From an uncultured Oscillospiraceae bacterium (GTDB lineage: Bacteria > Bacillota > Clostridia > Oscillospirales > Oscillospiraceae): 64,000 nucleotides of DNA. The notes beneath the pieces are model-generated. The model was not told where the DNA came from, made no database searches, and worked only from the letters and a program-made list of their open reading frames with translations. Made by a program: the position numbers and the translations under genes. The DNA is taken from positions 1 through 64,000 of the forward strand of contig CAKTOB010000010.1 of assembly GCA_934589525.1 (NCBI GenBank), written 5' to 3'. Positions 25,883 to 33,153 of the stretch are shown here, piece by piece (within the stretch, counting starts at the first letter, position 1; every line of letters begins with the position of its first letter).

Positions 25883-27010
25883 TTACTTCTGCACCCAGTT
25901 GCCGGTGGCCAGGCAATTAAGGTAGCTTTCAATAAAGGGGTCCAGGGCCCCATCCATAACGGCGTTTACATTGGAGGTCTCGCAGCCGGTACGGGTATCC
26001 TTTACCAGGGTGTAGGGCATGAACACATAGTTGCGGATCTGGCTGCCCCACTCGATTTTCTGCTGAACGCCCTTGATGTCAGAGATTTTATCCAGGTGCT
26101 CCCGCTCCTTGATCTCCACCAGCTTGGACCGCAGCATTTTAAGACAGGTTTCCTTATTCTGGAACTGGCTGCGCTCCGTCTGGCAGGACACCACAATCCC
26201 GGTGGCCTTGTGGATCAGACGAACGGCGGAAGAGGTCTTATTGATGTGCTGTCCACCGGCACCGGAGGAGCGGAAGACCTGCATTTCATAATCCTCCGGA
26301 CGGATGTCCACATCCTGGCTGTCATCCTCGATTTCGGGAATGACCTCGATGGCGGAGAAGGAGGTCTGCCGCCGGGCATTGGCATCAAAGGGAGAGACCC
26401 GGACCAGACGGTGAACGCCGTTTTCCCCCTTCAGGAAGCCGTAGGCGTTTTCGCCCTCGATCATAATGTCTGCGGACTTGAGGCCCGCCTCGTCCCCTTC
26501 CAGATAGTCCAGGATCTTATAGGTAAAGCCATGACGCTCTGCCCAGCGGGTGTACATCCGGTAGAGCATCTGGCACCAGTCCTGGGCCTCGGTGCCGCCG
26601 GCACCGGCATGGAAGCTCATGAGGGCGTTGTTCTTATCGTAGTGGCCGGTGAGCAGGGTCTCCAGGCGGCAGGTCTCCATCTGCTCTTCCAGGACTTCAA
26701 AGCCCTCTTTCAGCTCCTCCAGCATGGAGTCGTCATCTTCCTCGGCGGCCATCTCGCAGATGGTCATCATATCGTCCCAGGAAGAGAGCATCTTCTCGTA
26801 GCGCTCGATCTTTGCCTCGGTCTGCTTGACCTTGATGGCGACCTTCTGACTCTTTTCCGGGTCATCCCAAAAACCGGGGGCCTCCTGCATGGCATGGAGC
26901 CGCTCCAGCTCGTTGCGCATGCCGGAAAGGTTTAAAGATTCCGCCAGTCCATCCAGGGCGGGACGGCAGTCATTCAGTTTCTGCTTATAGGTATCAAACT
27001 CAATATTCAT
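25883..27010 (-). CDS. prfB: Peptide chain release factor 2
   Basis: A 375-residue class I release factor that ends translation at UGA and UAA. It has the stop-codon recognition tripeptide SPF (in RVSPFDANARR) and the catalytic GGQ in SSGAGGQHINKT. Unlike many prfB genes it is one uninterrupted frame: the N-terminal 30 residues that usually precede the programmed +1 frameshift are read through directly. A TTTACA/TATAAT promoter lies at 27050-27078. Confidence 0.96.
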   Translation of the reverse strand: MNIEFDTYKQKLNDCRPALDGLAESLNLSGMRNELERLHAMQEAPGFWDDPEKSQKVAIKVKQTEAKIERYEKMLSSWDDMMTICEMAAEEDDDSMLEELKEGFEVLEEQMETCRLETLLTGHYDKNNALMSFHAGAGGTEAQDWCQMLYRMYTRWAERHGFTYKILDYLEGDEAGLKSADIMIEGENAYGFLKGENGVHRLVRVSPFDANARRQTSFSAIEVIPEIEDDSQDVDIRPEDYEMQVFRSSGAGGQHINKTSSAVRLIHKATGIVVSCQTERSQFQNKETCLKMLRSKLVEIKEREHLDKISDIKGVQQKIEWGSQIRNYVFMPYTLVKDTRTGCETSNVNAVMDGALDPFIESYLNCLATGNWVQK

Positions 27011-27049
27011 AAAATACTCTCACTTTTCATGGATTGCACAGATAAAGTC

Positions 27050-27078
27050 ATTATATAAGAAAGCCACGGTTCTGTAAA
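27050..27078 (-). promoter_or_regulatory. Promoter of prfB
   Basis: TTTACA (27078-27073), 17-base spacer, TATAAT (27055-27050) on the minus strand. Confidence 0.7.
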
Positions 27079-27092
27079 GGGGAAAATAAAAT

Positions 27093-28622
27093 TTATTCCC
27101 GAAATTTTTGCTTCACACTGGGATAAAGGCTTTTGTTTGTATGGGGAATAAAATTGGCCGCCATCATATTTTCCAGGAACATGTCCATTTCCGCAAAATG
27201 GAGGTATTCCCCGGTTTCCAGAAACCAGCGGACCCGGTCCAGGCACGCTCCATCCAGCAGCAGCTTCTTGGCGCCTGCCAGAGAGGTATTTCCCAGAAGC
27301 TTCATTTTGCTCCTGTCAATATCCGGATAAATGCCCACGGTCACGGCGGACTCCAGATCAATATGGGTTCCAAAGCCTCCGGCTAAGTACACATTCCCCA
27401 CATCCTCCAGGGTCAGACCGCAGTAGTCCAGGAGCGTCGCCACCATGGTGTGGGCCGCAGCCTTACAGCGAATGAACTCCTGAATGTCCGCCTGGGTGAA
27501 ATAAAGGGCTTCCTCCCCTTTGCGAGCATATACAATTGCCGGAATGCTGCGCATGCTCGCCTCATCCCAAATTTCTATGGCATTGTCCCCTGCCCGGTCA
27601 AAATCAACGGTGCCATCGCCCCGGATCCAGCCCCAGAGATAGCACTGGGCCACCAGGTCAAAAATACCGGTGCCGCAGATGCCCTTCGGCGCGCCCCCGC
27701 CGATCACATCCAGATGAAAACTTCCCTGAGCATCCAGGCTCAAATGCCGGATGGCTCCGGTCTCTGCCCGCATGCCATACTTGCTTCCGAAGCCCTCCAG
27801 GGCAGGCCCTGCCGCACCGGCACCCATCAATAGATAATCCTTGCAGCCAAGGCACAGCTCTCCGTTGGTGCCGATGTCCAGGAAAATAGAGGGCTTGTCC
27901 GACGTGTCCAGGTCCGTCAGCAGGAGCCCTGCCGTAATATCTCCCCCAAGGTAATTGGCCTTGGCCGGGAAGCAGAACACATTGCACACAAGATTCAACC
28001 CCAGTGCGGCTGCGGCGTGGATCCCCGGGTCAAAAAACGCCGGGGCATAGGGATTCTGAAACACCAGCCAGGGGTCGCAGCCCAGGAAGAAGTGGATCAT
28101 GGTGGTATTGCCGCCGATCACCAATGCGGAGATCTCCTCCGGTGCCGCCAGCCCCTCCGTCACCTGGCCAATGAGCCGGTTTACATCGCCGATCACCAGG
28201 CGGCGCAGATCCTCCAGATGCTCCCGGTTCTCTTTCACCGCCAAAATCCTGTCCAGAATGTTCAGGCCAAAGGAAACCTGGCTGTTCACACATCCCACGT
28301 TCCGGAGCACGGCGCCGGTGTTCATATCCACCAGCTCCATTTCAAGCGTCGTACTGCCAATATCCAGGGCAAGACCGTAAAGCCTGGAAGTGGTGTCTCC
28401 GGGCTCCACCCGAATGACCTCTAACCCCGCGCTTCCGGGGCACAGGGTCACCGTCACGGCATAGTCCGCCTGGGACACCAGCGGATACAAGCTCCCCAGG
28501 GCCTCCAGGGTCATCTGGGCGGAAATCGGTTTTAAGGCATCTAATATCCGCTCCCGGTCCCCCCGGAAGTCCTCTTTGGTGGGTTTTGGAAGCCGAAGAA
28601 ATTTTTTATAAGAAAAGGTCAT
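27093..28622 (-). CDS. ASKHA-domain protein related to RACo (DUF4445)
   Basis: A 509-residue protein with an ASKHA ATPase fold: LALDIGSTTLEMELVD near residue 85, GGNTTMIHFFLG near 170 and FLDIGTNGEL near 250, then the DUF4445 C-terminus with GAGAAGPALEGF, IPYD-like turns and LAGGFGTHIDLE. Related RACo proteins re-reduce the corrinoid cofactor of methyltransferases using ATP, but they usually carry an N-terminal [2Fe-2S] ferredoxin domain; here the first 80 residues have only one Cys and no cluster motif. No corrinoid methyltransferase is in the window. It starts 25 bases after the MATE stop, so the two may be co-transcribed. Confidence 0.8.
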   Translation of the reverse strand: MTFSYKKFLRLPKPTKEDFRGDRERILDALKPISAQMTLEALGSLYPLVSQADYAVTVTLCPGSAGLEVIRVEPGDTTSRLYGLALDIGSTTLEMELVDMNTGAVLRNVGCVNSQVSFGLNILDRILAVKENREHLEDLRRLVIGDVNRLIGQVTEGLAAPEEISALVIGGNTTMIHFFLGCDPWLVFQNPYAPAFFDPGIHAAAALGLNLVCNVFCFPAKANYLGGDITAGLLLTDLDTSDKPSIFLDIGTNGELCLGCKDYLLMGAGAAGPALEGFGSKYGMRAETGAIRHLSLDAQGSFHLDVIGGGAPKGICGTGIFDLVAQCYLWGWIRGDGTVDFDRAGDNAIEIWDEASMRSIPAIVYARKGEEALYFTQADIQEFIRCKAAAHTMVATLLDYCGLTLEDVGNVYLAGGFGTHIDLESAVTVGIYPDIDRSKMKLLGNTSLAGAKKLLLDGACLDRVRWFLETGEYLHFAEMDMFLENMMAANFIPHTNKSLYPSVKQKFRE

Positions 28623-28647
28623 AGGGTCCTCCCTTCGCCATCCTACA

Positions 28648-30024
28648 TCAGTGTAGCTCTACGATCTCCGCCCGGCGCAGCAGCTTCTTCCTGCGAAGCA
28701 GGAAATAAGTGACCTCAATGAGGCAGCAGGCGATCCAGCCCACGGGATAGCCGAAAGCAACGATCAACGCAGTATTCTGGATGAAACGGGTCATAAAATA
28801 CAGATAGGTCTGCCGCACTGCCACGAAGGCGAAGAGCATGATCAGCATGGGCCCCTTGGAGTCTCCCATGCCCCGAAGGGCTCCGGCCAGCACATGGTTC
28901 ACGCAGTTAAACAGCAGAAACACCACATTGATCCGGACAAACATTGCACCGTAGGAGATCACATCCGGGTCCTGGGAGAACAGTTCCACCGCCGGGGCGG
29001 CAAAAATCTCCAGCAGCGCAATGATCACTCCGGTGATCAGAAGGGTCAGGCCGATGGTGGTGTAGGTTCCCTTCTCCGCCCGCTTGGGCTGGTGGGCACC
29101 TACGTTCTGGCTGACAAAGGTCGTGGATGCCATGGCCATGCTCTGCATGGGCAGCATAACGAACTGGTCCAGCTTGTTGTAGCAGCTCCAACCGGCCATA
29201 CAGCTGGAACCGAAGAAATTGATGTAGGACTGCACAAATACATTGGAAAAAGCGGTGATCACCGACTGAATGCCGGCAGGAAGACCAACGGAAAAAATAT
29301 GGCCCATGATCCCGCCGTCAATGGCCAAATCTTTCCAGGTCAGTTTGTAAATATCCTTGGAGGTACTCAGCAGCAACAGCACCAGTCCCGCGGACACAAA
29401 CTGGGACAGGATCGTGGCATAAGCCACGCCTGCAATGCCCATTTTAAACACCAGCACAAACACCAGATCCAAAATGATATTCAAAATACTGGTAAGCACC
29501 AGGAAATACAGCGGCCTGGTAGTATCGCCCACAGACCGGAGAATGCCGCTGCCCATGTTGTAGATCAAAAGGCCGGAGAAACCGGCAAAGTAGATTTGAA
29601 GGTAGGTGGTGGCCTCCGGAAAAACATCCTCCGGCGTGGACATGAAGCGCAGCATGGGCCGGACCCCGAAGAACCCGATCAAGGTAAACAGGACGCTCAT
29701 AATAAAGGTGGCAGCCATGGTGGTTTCCACGGCTTTATGGAGCTTCTCCATATTTTTTGCCCCGAAATGCACACCGATCACCACACTGGCGCCAATAGAA
29801 AAGCCGTTGAAAAAGAACACCAGCATGTTCACGATCATGGTCGTTGAGCCCACAGCGGCAAGGGCCTGGGTACCAACGAACTGACCCACGACGATGGAGT
29901 CTACGGTATTGTAAAGCATCTGGAAAATGTTTCCCAGCATCAGAGGCAAGGAAAATTCCAAAACCTGCCTGACAATGTTTCCTTTGGTCATATCTCTTGT
30001 GGTGGTTGCTGCACGGTGTGTCAC
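28648..30024 (-). CDS. MATE family efflux transporter
   Basis: A 458-residue multidrug and toxin extrusion protein with 12 predicted helices in two similar halves, beginning FSLPLMLGNIFQMLYNTVDSIVVGQFVG, the usual MATE first helix, and with GSGILRSVGDTTRPL near residue 160 and its counterpart GALRGMGDSKGP in the second half. It exports cationic compounds using a sodium or proton gradient; the substrate is unknown. Translation starts at GTG (30024), six bases after AGAGGG. A long hairpin lies just upstream. Confidence 0.9.
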   Translation of the reverse strand: MTHRAATTTRDMTKGNIVRQVLEFSLPLMLGNIFQMLYNTVDSIVVGQFVGTQALAAVGSTTMIVNMLVFFFNGFSIGASVVIGVHFGAKNMEKLHKAVETTMAATFIMSVLFTLIGFFGVRPMLRFMSTPEDVFPEATTYLQIYFAGFSGLLIYNMGSGILRSVGDTTRPLYFLVLTSILNIILDLVFVLVFKMGIAGVAYATILSQFVSAGLVLLLLSTSKDIYKLTWKDLAIDGGIMGHIFSVGLPAGIQSVITAFSNVFVQSYINFFGSSCMAGWSCYNKLDQFVMLPMQSMAMASTTFVSQNVGAHQPKRAEKGTYTTIGLTLLITGVIIALLEIFAAPAVELFSQDPDVISYGAMFVRINVVFLLFNCVNHVLAGALRGMGDSKGPMLIMLFAFVAVRQTYLYFMTRFIQNTALIVAFGYPVGWIACCLIEVTYFLLRRKKLLRRAEIVELH

Positions 30025-30050
30025 AATGTTCCCTCTTTCTTTTTGTTAAA

Positions 30051-30120
30051 AAAGCAAAGGACAACAGATAACAGAGAAACTGGAGTATCCAATTCTCTAT
30101 TCTCTATTATCCTTTGCTTT
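30051..30120 (-). terminator. Long hairpin after tRNA-Ser(CGA), probable terminator
   Basis: Arms 30093-30120 and 30051-30079 pair over about 28 bp around a 13-base loop, and a T6 run follows on the minus strand. The outer 11 pairs are perfect; in the inner part most changes are T against G, which still pair in the minus-strand RNA but would be A-C mismatches on the plus strand. It lies nine bases after the tRNA and just before the MATE gene. Confidence 0.75.
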
Positions 30121-30128
30121 CACAAAAT

Positions 30129-30219
30129 TGGCGGAGAGTCAGGGATTTGAACCCTGGCGACGCTTCCGCGCCCTACGAGATTTCGAGTCACGCCTCTTCG
30201 ACCACTTGAGTAACTCTCC
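30129..30219 (-). tRNA. tRNA-Ser (anticodon CGA)
   Basis: Minus-strand class II tRNA with a long variable arm. Acceptor GGAGAGT pairs with ACTCTCC, then a G discriminator and encoded CCA (30131-30129). The anticodon loop is CT-CGA-AA, which reads UCG. The T arm contains GGTTCAAATCC. One mismatch is seen in the anticodon stem. Confidence 0.95.
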
Positions 30220-30234
30220 GTATGTACCTAGGTT

Positions 30235-30262
30235 AGTATAACAGTTTTTTTGTAAAAATCAA
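30235..30262 (-). promoter_or_regulatory. Promoter of tRNA-Ser(CGA)
   Basis: TTGATT (30262-30257), 16-base spacer, TATACT (30240-30235), 16 bases before the tRNA. Confidence 0.65.
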
Positions 30263-30299
30263 GTATTTTCCACGTATTCCCCATTTTGCATAAAAGAGG

Positions 30300-30334
30300 C
30301 CCAGGAAAGGGGCTTTCTTTTGCCCTTTCCCGGG
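30300..30334 (-). terminator. Terminator of marR-degV
   Basis: CCCGGGAAAGGG pairs with CCCCTTTCCTGGG around a 10-base loop on the minus strand, followed by a T-rich stretch, just past the degV stop. Confidence 0.75.
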
Positions 30335-30340
30335 AACCGG

Positions 30341-31183
30341 TCACGCTTTTCGGAAGAAGGCCACTGCCACCGCGCCGGGGCCTGCATGGGTGCCGATGAC
30401 GCTGCACATCAGGCAGCGCTCCAGCTTTTCTGTATGGCCCTGCCACAGACTGCTGCTGTCTGCCTCATATTTATCAAGCAGCGCGGAGGACAGGCCCGTA
30501 TATCCAAGCAGTACGGGTTTGGAAAAATCCACGCCGCCGCTTTCGTTGATCTTCTCCACCAGAAGATTGTTGCCGTTCCGGGAGCCTCTGGCCTTGCCGA
30601 TCAGCTGCACCTGGCCATCCTGAAAGGTCACCACTGGTTTGATATTCAGAACCCCTCCGGCAAAGGCCACGGTCTTGGAAATTCTGCCGCCTTTTTTCAG
30701 ATATTCCAGGGTGTCCAGCAGGGCGATCACCCGGACGTCCTCCCGCTTCAGAGTCACCATCTCCGCGATTTTCTCGGCTTCCATGCCCTGCTCTGCCAAA
30801 TTTGCGGCAAACTCTGCCAAAACGCCGGTGCCGACGGCCACAGTCATACCGTCTACCACATAGATGTTGTCATAGCTTTCCGCTGCCAGGCAGGCACTCT
30901 GATAGGTGCCGGAAAGAGGCGAAGCCAGGGTGATCACCACAGCGCTATCCCCTGCCTCTGCCACCTCCCGAAAAACCGCATCAAAGGCTGCGGGGGTCGC
31001 CTGACTGGTGGTGGGCAGAACATCACTCTCCACCAGCTTTCTGTAAAAATCCTGCTTATCCAGGGTCACACCGTCCAGATACTCGGTCTGGCCGAAGCAG
31101 ACCGACAGAGGCACTTCCCGGATCTTATCCCGATAGGTTTCCGAAACGTCCGTAGAAGAATCTACAATAATGCGAACTGCCAT
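30341..31183 (-). CDS. DegV family fatty-acid-binding protein
   Basis: A 280-residue DegV protein: N-terminal RIIVDSSTDV, the lipid-head-group motif TTSQATP, LASPLSGTYQSA, and in the second domain LDTLEYLKKGGRIS. DegV/FakB proteins carry a single fatty acid and hand it to the kinase FakA for entry into phospholipid synthesis. No fakA is nearby. The start follows AAGGAG, 17 bases after the MarR regulator stop, so both share the regulated promoter upstream of marR. Confidence 0.92.
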   Translation of the reverse strand: MAVRIIVDSSTDVSETYRDKIREVPLSVCFGQTEYLDGVTLDKQDFYRKLVESDVLPTTSQATPAAFDAVFREVAEAGDSAVVITLASPLSGTYQSACLAAESYDNIYVVDGMTVAVGTGVLAEFAANLAEQGMEAEKIAEMVTLKREDVRVIALLDTLEYLKKGGRISKTVAFAGGVLNIKPVVTFQDGQVQLIGKARGSRNGNNLLVEKINESGGVDFSKPVLLGYTGLSSALLDKYEADSSSLWQGHTEKLERCLMCSVIGTHAGPGAVAVAFFRKA

Positions 31184-31200
31184 AAGTTTGATCTCCTTGC

Positions 31201-31644
31201 TTAAATGCTTTGATTTGCCATCTTCTCCAGATTGCTGCTGATTTTTTCCAGGGCTCCATACATGATCTTCCGCTCTTCCTCGGTAAGCCCCTGGCTGGCC
31301 AGAGACAAAACCCGTTCGATGCGTTCGGATACCTCCTGCCCCGCCTGGGCTCCTTTGGGGGTCAGCACCAGAGGAGCCTTGTATTTCTTGGTTTTCTCCG
31401 TCCGGCAGACCAGATAGTCGTTCCGTTCCAGAAAATCCAGAGACCTGGAAATGGCGGCCTTGTCCTCCTCGCAGCGGTCACAAAGCTCCGCGGCGGTCAA
31501 GGGTCCCGAGCGGTACAGATAATACAGGCAGGAAACGTGGGGACCCTTCAGGTCCAGCTGCGCCATCTGGCAGGATTTTAATCGTTTGATGTTTCTGCTG
31601 ATTTTTCCGATCAGCACCGTAAAGGTTTCAAATCGTCCGTCCAT
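31201..31644 (-). CDS. MarR family transcriptional regulator
   Basis: A 147-residue winged-helix repressor. The DNA-binding core runs from GPLTAAELCDRCEEDKAAISR to NDYLVCRTEKTKKYKAPLVLTPKG, flanked by dimerisation helices. Its ribosome site GAGGAGG precedes the ATG. Two near-identical 16-base operators flank its promoter, so self-regulation of marR-degV is likely. The pairing with DegV suggests a lipid-related signal comparable to FabT, but that is inference. Confidence 0.88.
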   Translation of the reverse strand: MDGRFETFTVLIGKISRNIKRLKSCQMAQLDLKGPHVSCLYYLYRSGPLTAAELCDRCEEDKAAISRSLDFLERNDYLVCRTEKTKKYKAPLVLTPKGAQAGQEVSERIERVLSLASQGLTEEERKIMYGALEKISSNLEKMANQSI

Positions 31645-31657
31645 AGGCCCTCCTCAC

Positions 31658-31709
31658 TTGTTGTAAAATCAACTTCTAAATCCTACACCATATTTGTTGT
31701 TTTGTCAAC
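31658..31709 (-). promoter_or_regulatory. Paired operators over the marR-degV promoter
   Basis: Two copies of GTTG-N6-CAAC occur at 31658-31673 and 31694-31709; on the plus strand they read TTGTTGTAAAATCAAC and TTGTTGTTTTGTCAAC. The distal copy overlaps the TTGACA -35 box (31708-31703); the proximal copy lies at the transcription start. The -10 box is TAGGAT (31685-31680), with a 17-base spacer. The centres are 36 bp apart. Confidence 0.75.
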
Positions 31710-31768
31710 ATCTTTTTTATAGCATCCCGGAATTCAATAAAAGTTCACCGAGGCAATGCTGCAAAAAA

Positions 31769-31801
31769 GCAGGGGGCCTCCGGTTTTTCGGAAGCCCCCG
31801 C
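31769..31801 (-). terminator. Terminator of the dacF-like gene
   Basis: On the minus strand GCGGGGGCTTCCG pairs with CCGGAGGCCCCCTGC around an A-rich loop and runs into TTTTTT. Confidence 0.9.
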
Positions 31802-31808
31802 GGATGCT

Positions 31809-33053
31809 TTATTCTGTTTTTTTCTTCATGACAGCCATGGCGAGCAGTCCCAGAACCACCAGGCCCACCAGCCCCAAGGGGATCCAGCCCAAGGCGTGGG
31901 GCTGACCGGTAACGGAAGCCATCAAAGCCTCCGGTTCTACATTGGAAGCGATCGCCGCGCTTACATCCAGCAGCTCCTCCCGCAGCAACAGGACCTCGCC
32001 CGCTTCATTCCGGGCCACCACGGAAATGGGGATCGTAGCAACACCGGAGCTTGGGTCAAAGCCACCGGGGATCACCAGGCGGACATCTTCATCCCGGAGC
32101 TCTTGGGGAATCAAAATAGAGAACGGCTCAAAATTCTCCAGGGTCACATCCGTAAAATCTTCCCCGGAAAGCTGCGCAAGCACATACTCCTCATCCACCG
32201 TAAACCGGCGAAAATGATCAAAGCCGTAATCAAAGAGCTTCTGCGTGTCGATGTACTTATCCTCCAGCATGGGGGATTTCAGCGTCACGGCAATCAGGGT
32301 GGTGCCGTCCCGCCTGGCGGCAGACACCAGGGTGCCCTGGGATGCGGTGGTCCAGCCGGTCTTGCTGAAGAGCAGGCCTTGGCAGATCCGCTGGCCGTCA
32401 ATAAACTGATTTTTAGAGGTCAGCTCCCGGGGGGCGGACAAATCAGTTGCCGGGATCACATAGGCCCCGCTGCCAAAGTATCGCAGAAAATCCGGCTCCT
32501 TCAGGGCCCGGGCCGTGATCAGGGCCATGTCATAGGCCGTGGTATAATGTTCAGCGGAGGGCAAACCGTTGGGGTTTACAAAATGGGTATTCAGGGTCCC
32601 CAGCTCCGAAACCTCCTGATTCATAAGCTCCGCAAAGGCCTCCACGCTGCCGGAAATGCCCTCCGCAATGGCCACCGCCGCGTCATTGGCAGAGGAAATG
32701 GCCAGGGCATACAGCGCATCCTGCAATGTCAGCTTTTCGCCCGGTTGAAGGGCAATATGGGAGGAGGATCGGGGGACCTGTGCAATGACCTGGTCGGACA
32801 CCGTAAGGTTCTGCTCCGGGTTCCCGTGTTCCAGAGCCAGCAGCCCCGTCATCACCTTTGTAATGCTGGCGGGATACATGACCAGGTAGGCATTCTTATC
32901 AAAGAGGATCTGGCCGGTCTGAGCATCCATCAAAACGGCGGCCTCTGAAGCAAGCTCCGGCAGAAAGGCTTCCGCCGACCCGCGGGGGACCAGGGACACA
33001 CCGCAGGTAACGAGCAGCAGCCACAGGAGGCAGCGGTAAAATACTCGGCGCAA
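31809..33053 (-). CDS. D-alanyl-D-alanine carboxypeptidase (DacF/PBP5-like)
   Basis: A 414-residue exported serine carboxypeptidase that trims the terminal D-Ala from peptidoglycan stem peptides. It has an N-terminal signal sequence, active-site motifs SITK, SAN (in AISSANDAA) and KTG (in SKTGWT), a PBP5-like C-terminal beta domain, and a last membrane helix with a KKK tail. The start is set at the TTG at 33053, which has AAGGAAAGGAAG upstream. An ATG at 33077 is in frame but has no ribosome site and lies only about ten bases from the -10 box. It may act in vegetative or spore wall maturation. Confidence 0.9.
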   Translation of the reverse strand: MRRVFYRCLLWLLLVTCGVSLVPRGSAEAFLPELASEAAVLMDAQTGQILFDKNAYLVMYPASITKVMTGLLALEHGNPEQNLTVSDQVIAQVPRSSSHIALQPGEKLTLQDALYALAISSANDAAVAIAEGISGSVEAFAELMNQEVSELGTLNTHFVNPNGLPSAEHYTTAYDMALITARALKEPDFLRYFGSGAYVIPATDLSAPRELTSKNQFIDGQRICQGLLFSKTGWTTASQGTLVSAARRDGTTLIAVTLKSPMLEDKYIDTQKLFDYGFDHFRRFTVDEEYVLAQLSGEDFTDVTLENFEPFSILIPQELRDEDVRLVIPGGFDPSSGVATIPISVVARNEAGEVLLLREELLDVSAAIASNVEPEALMASVTGQPHALGWIPLGLVGLVVLGLLAMAVMKKKTE

Positions 33054-33086
33054 AACAAGGTACTTCCTTTCCTTCATTTGACCATT

Positions 33087-33115
33087 ATTTTACCGAAAAA
33101 GGCCGGTTTTGTCAA
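33087..33115 (-). promoter_or_regulatory. Promoter of the dacF-like gene
   Basis: TTGACA (33115-33110), 17-base spacer, TAAAAT (33092-33087) on the minus strand. Confidence 0.75.
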
Positions 33116-33153
33116 ATAGTTCACATAACCTGACGGTCAAGCAACCGTATTTT

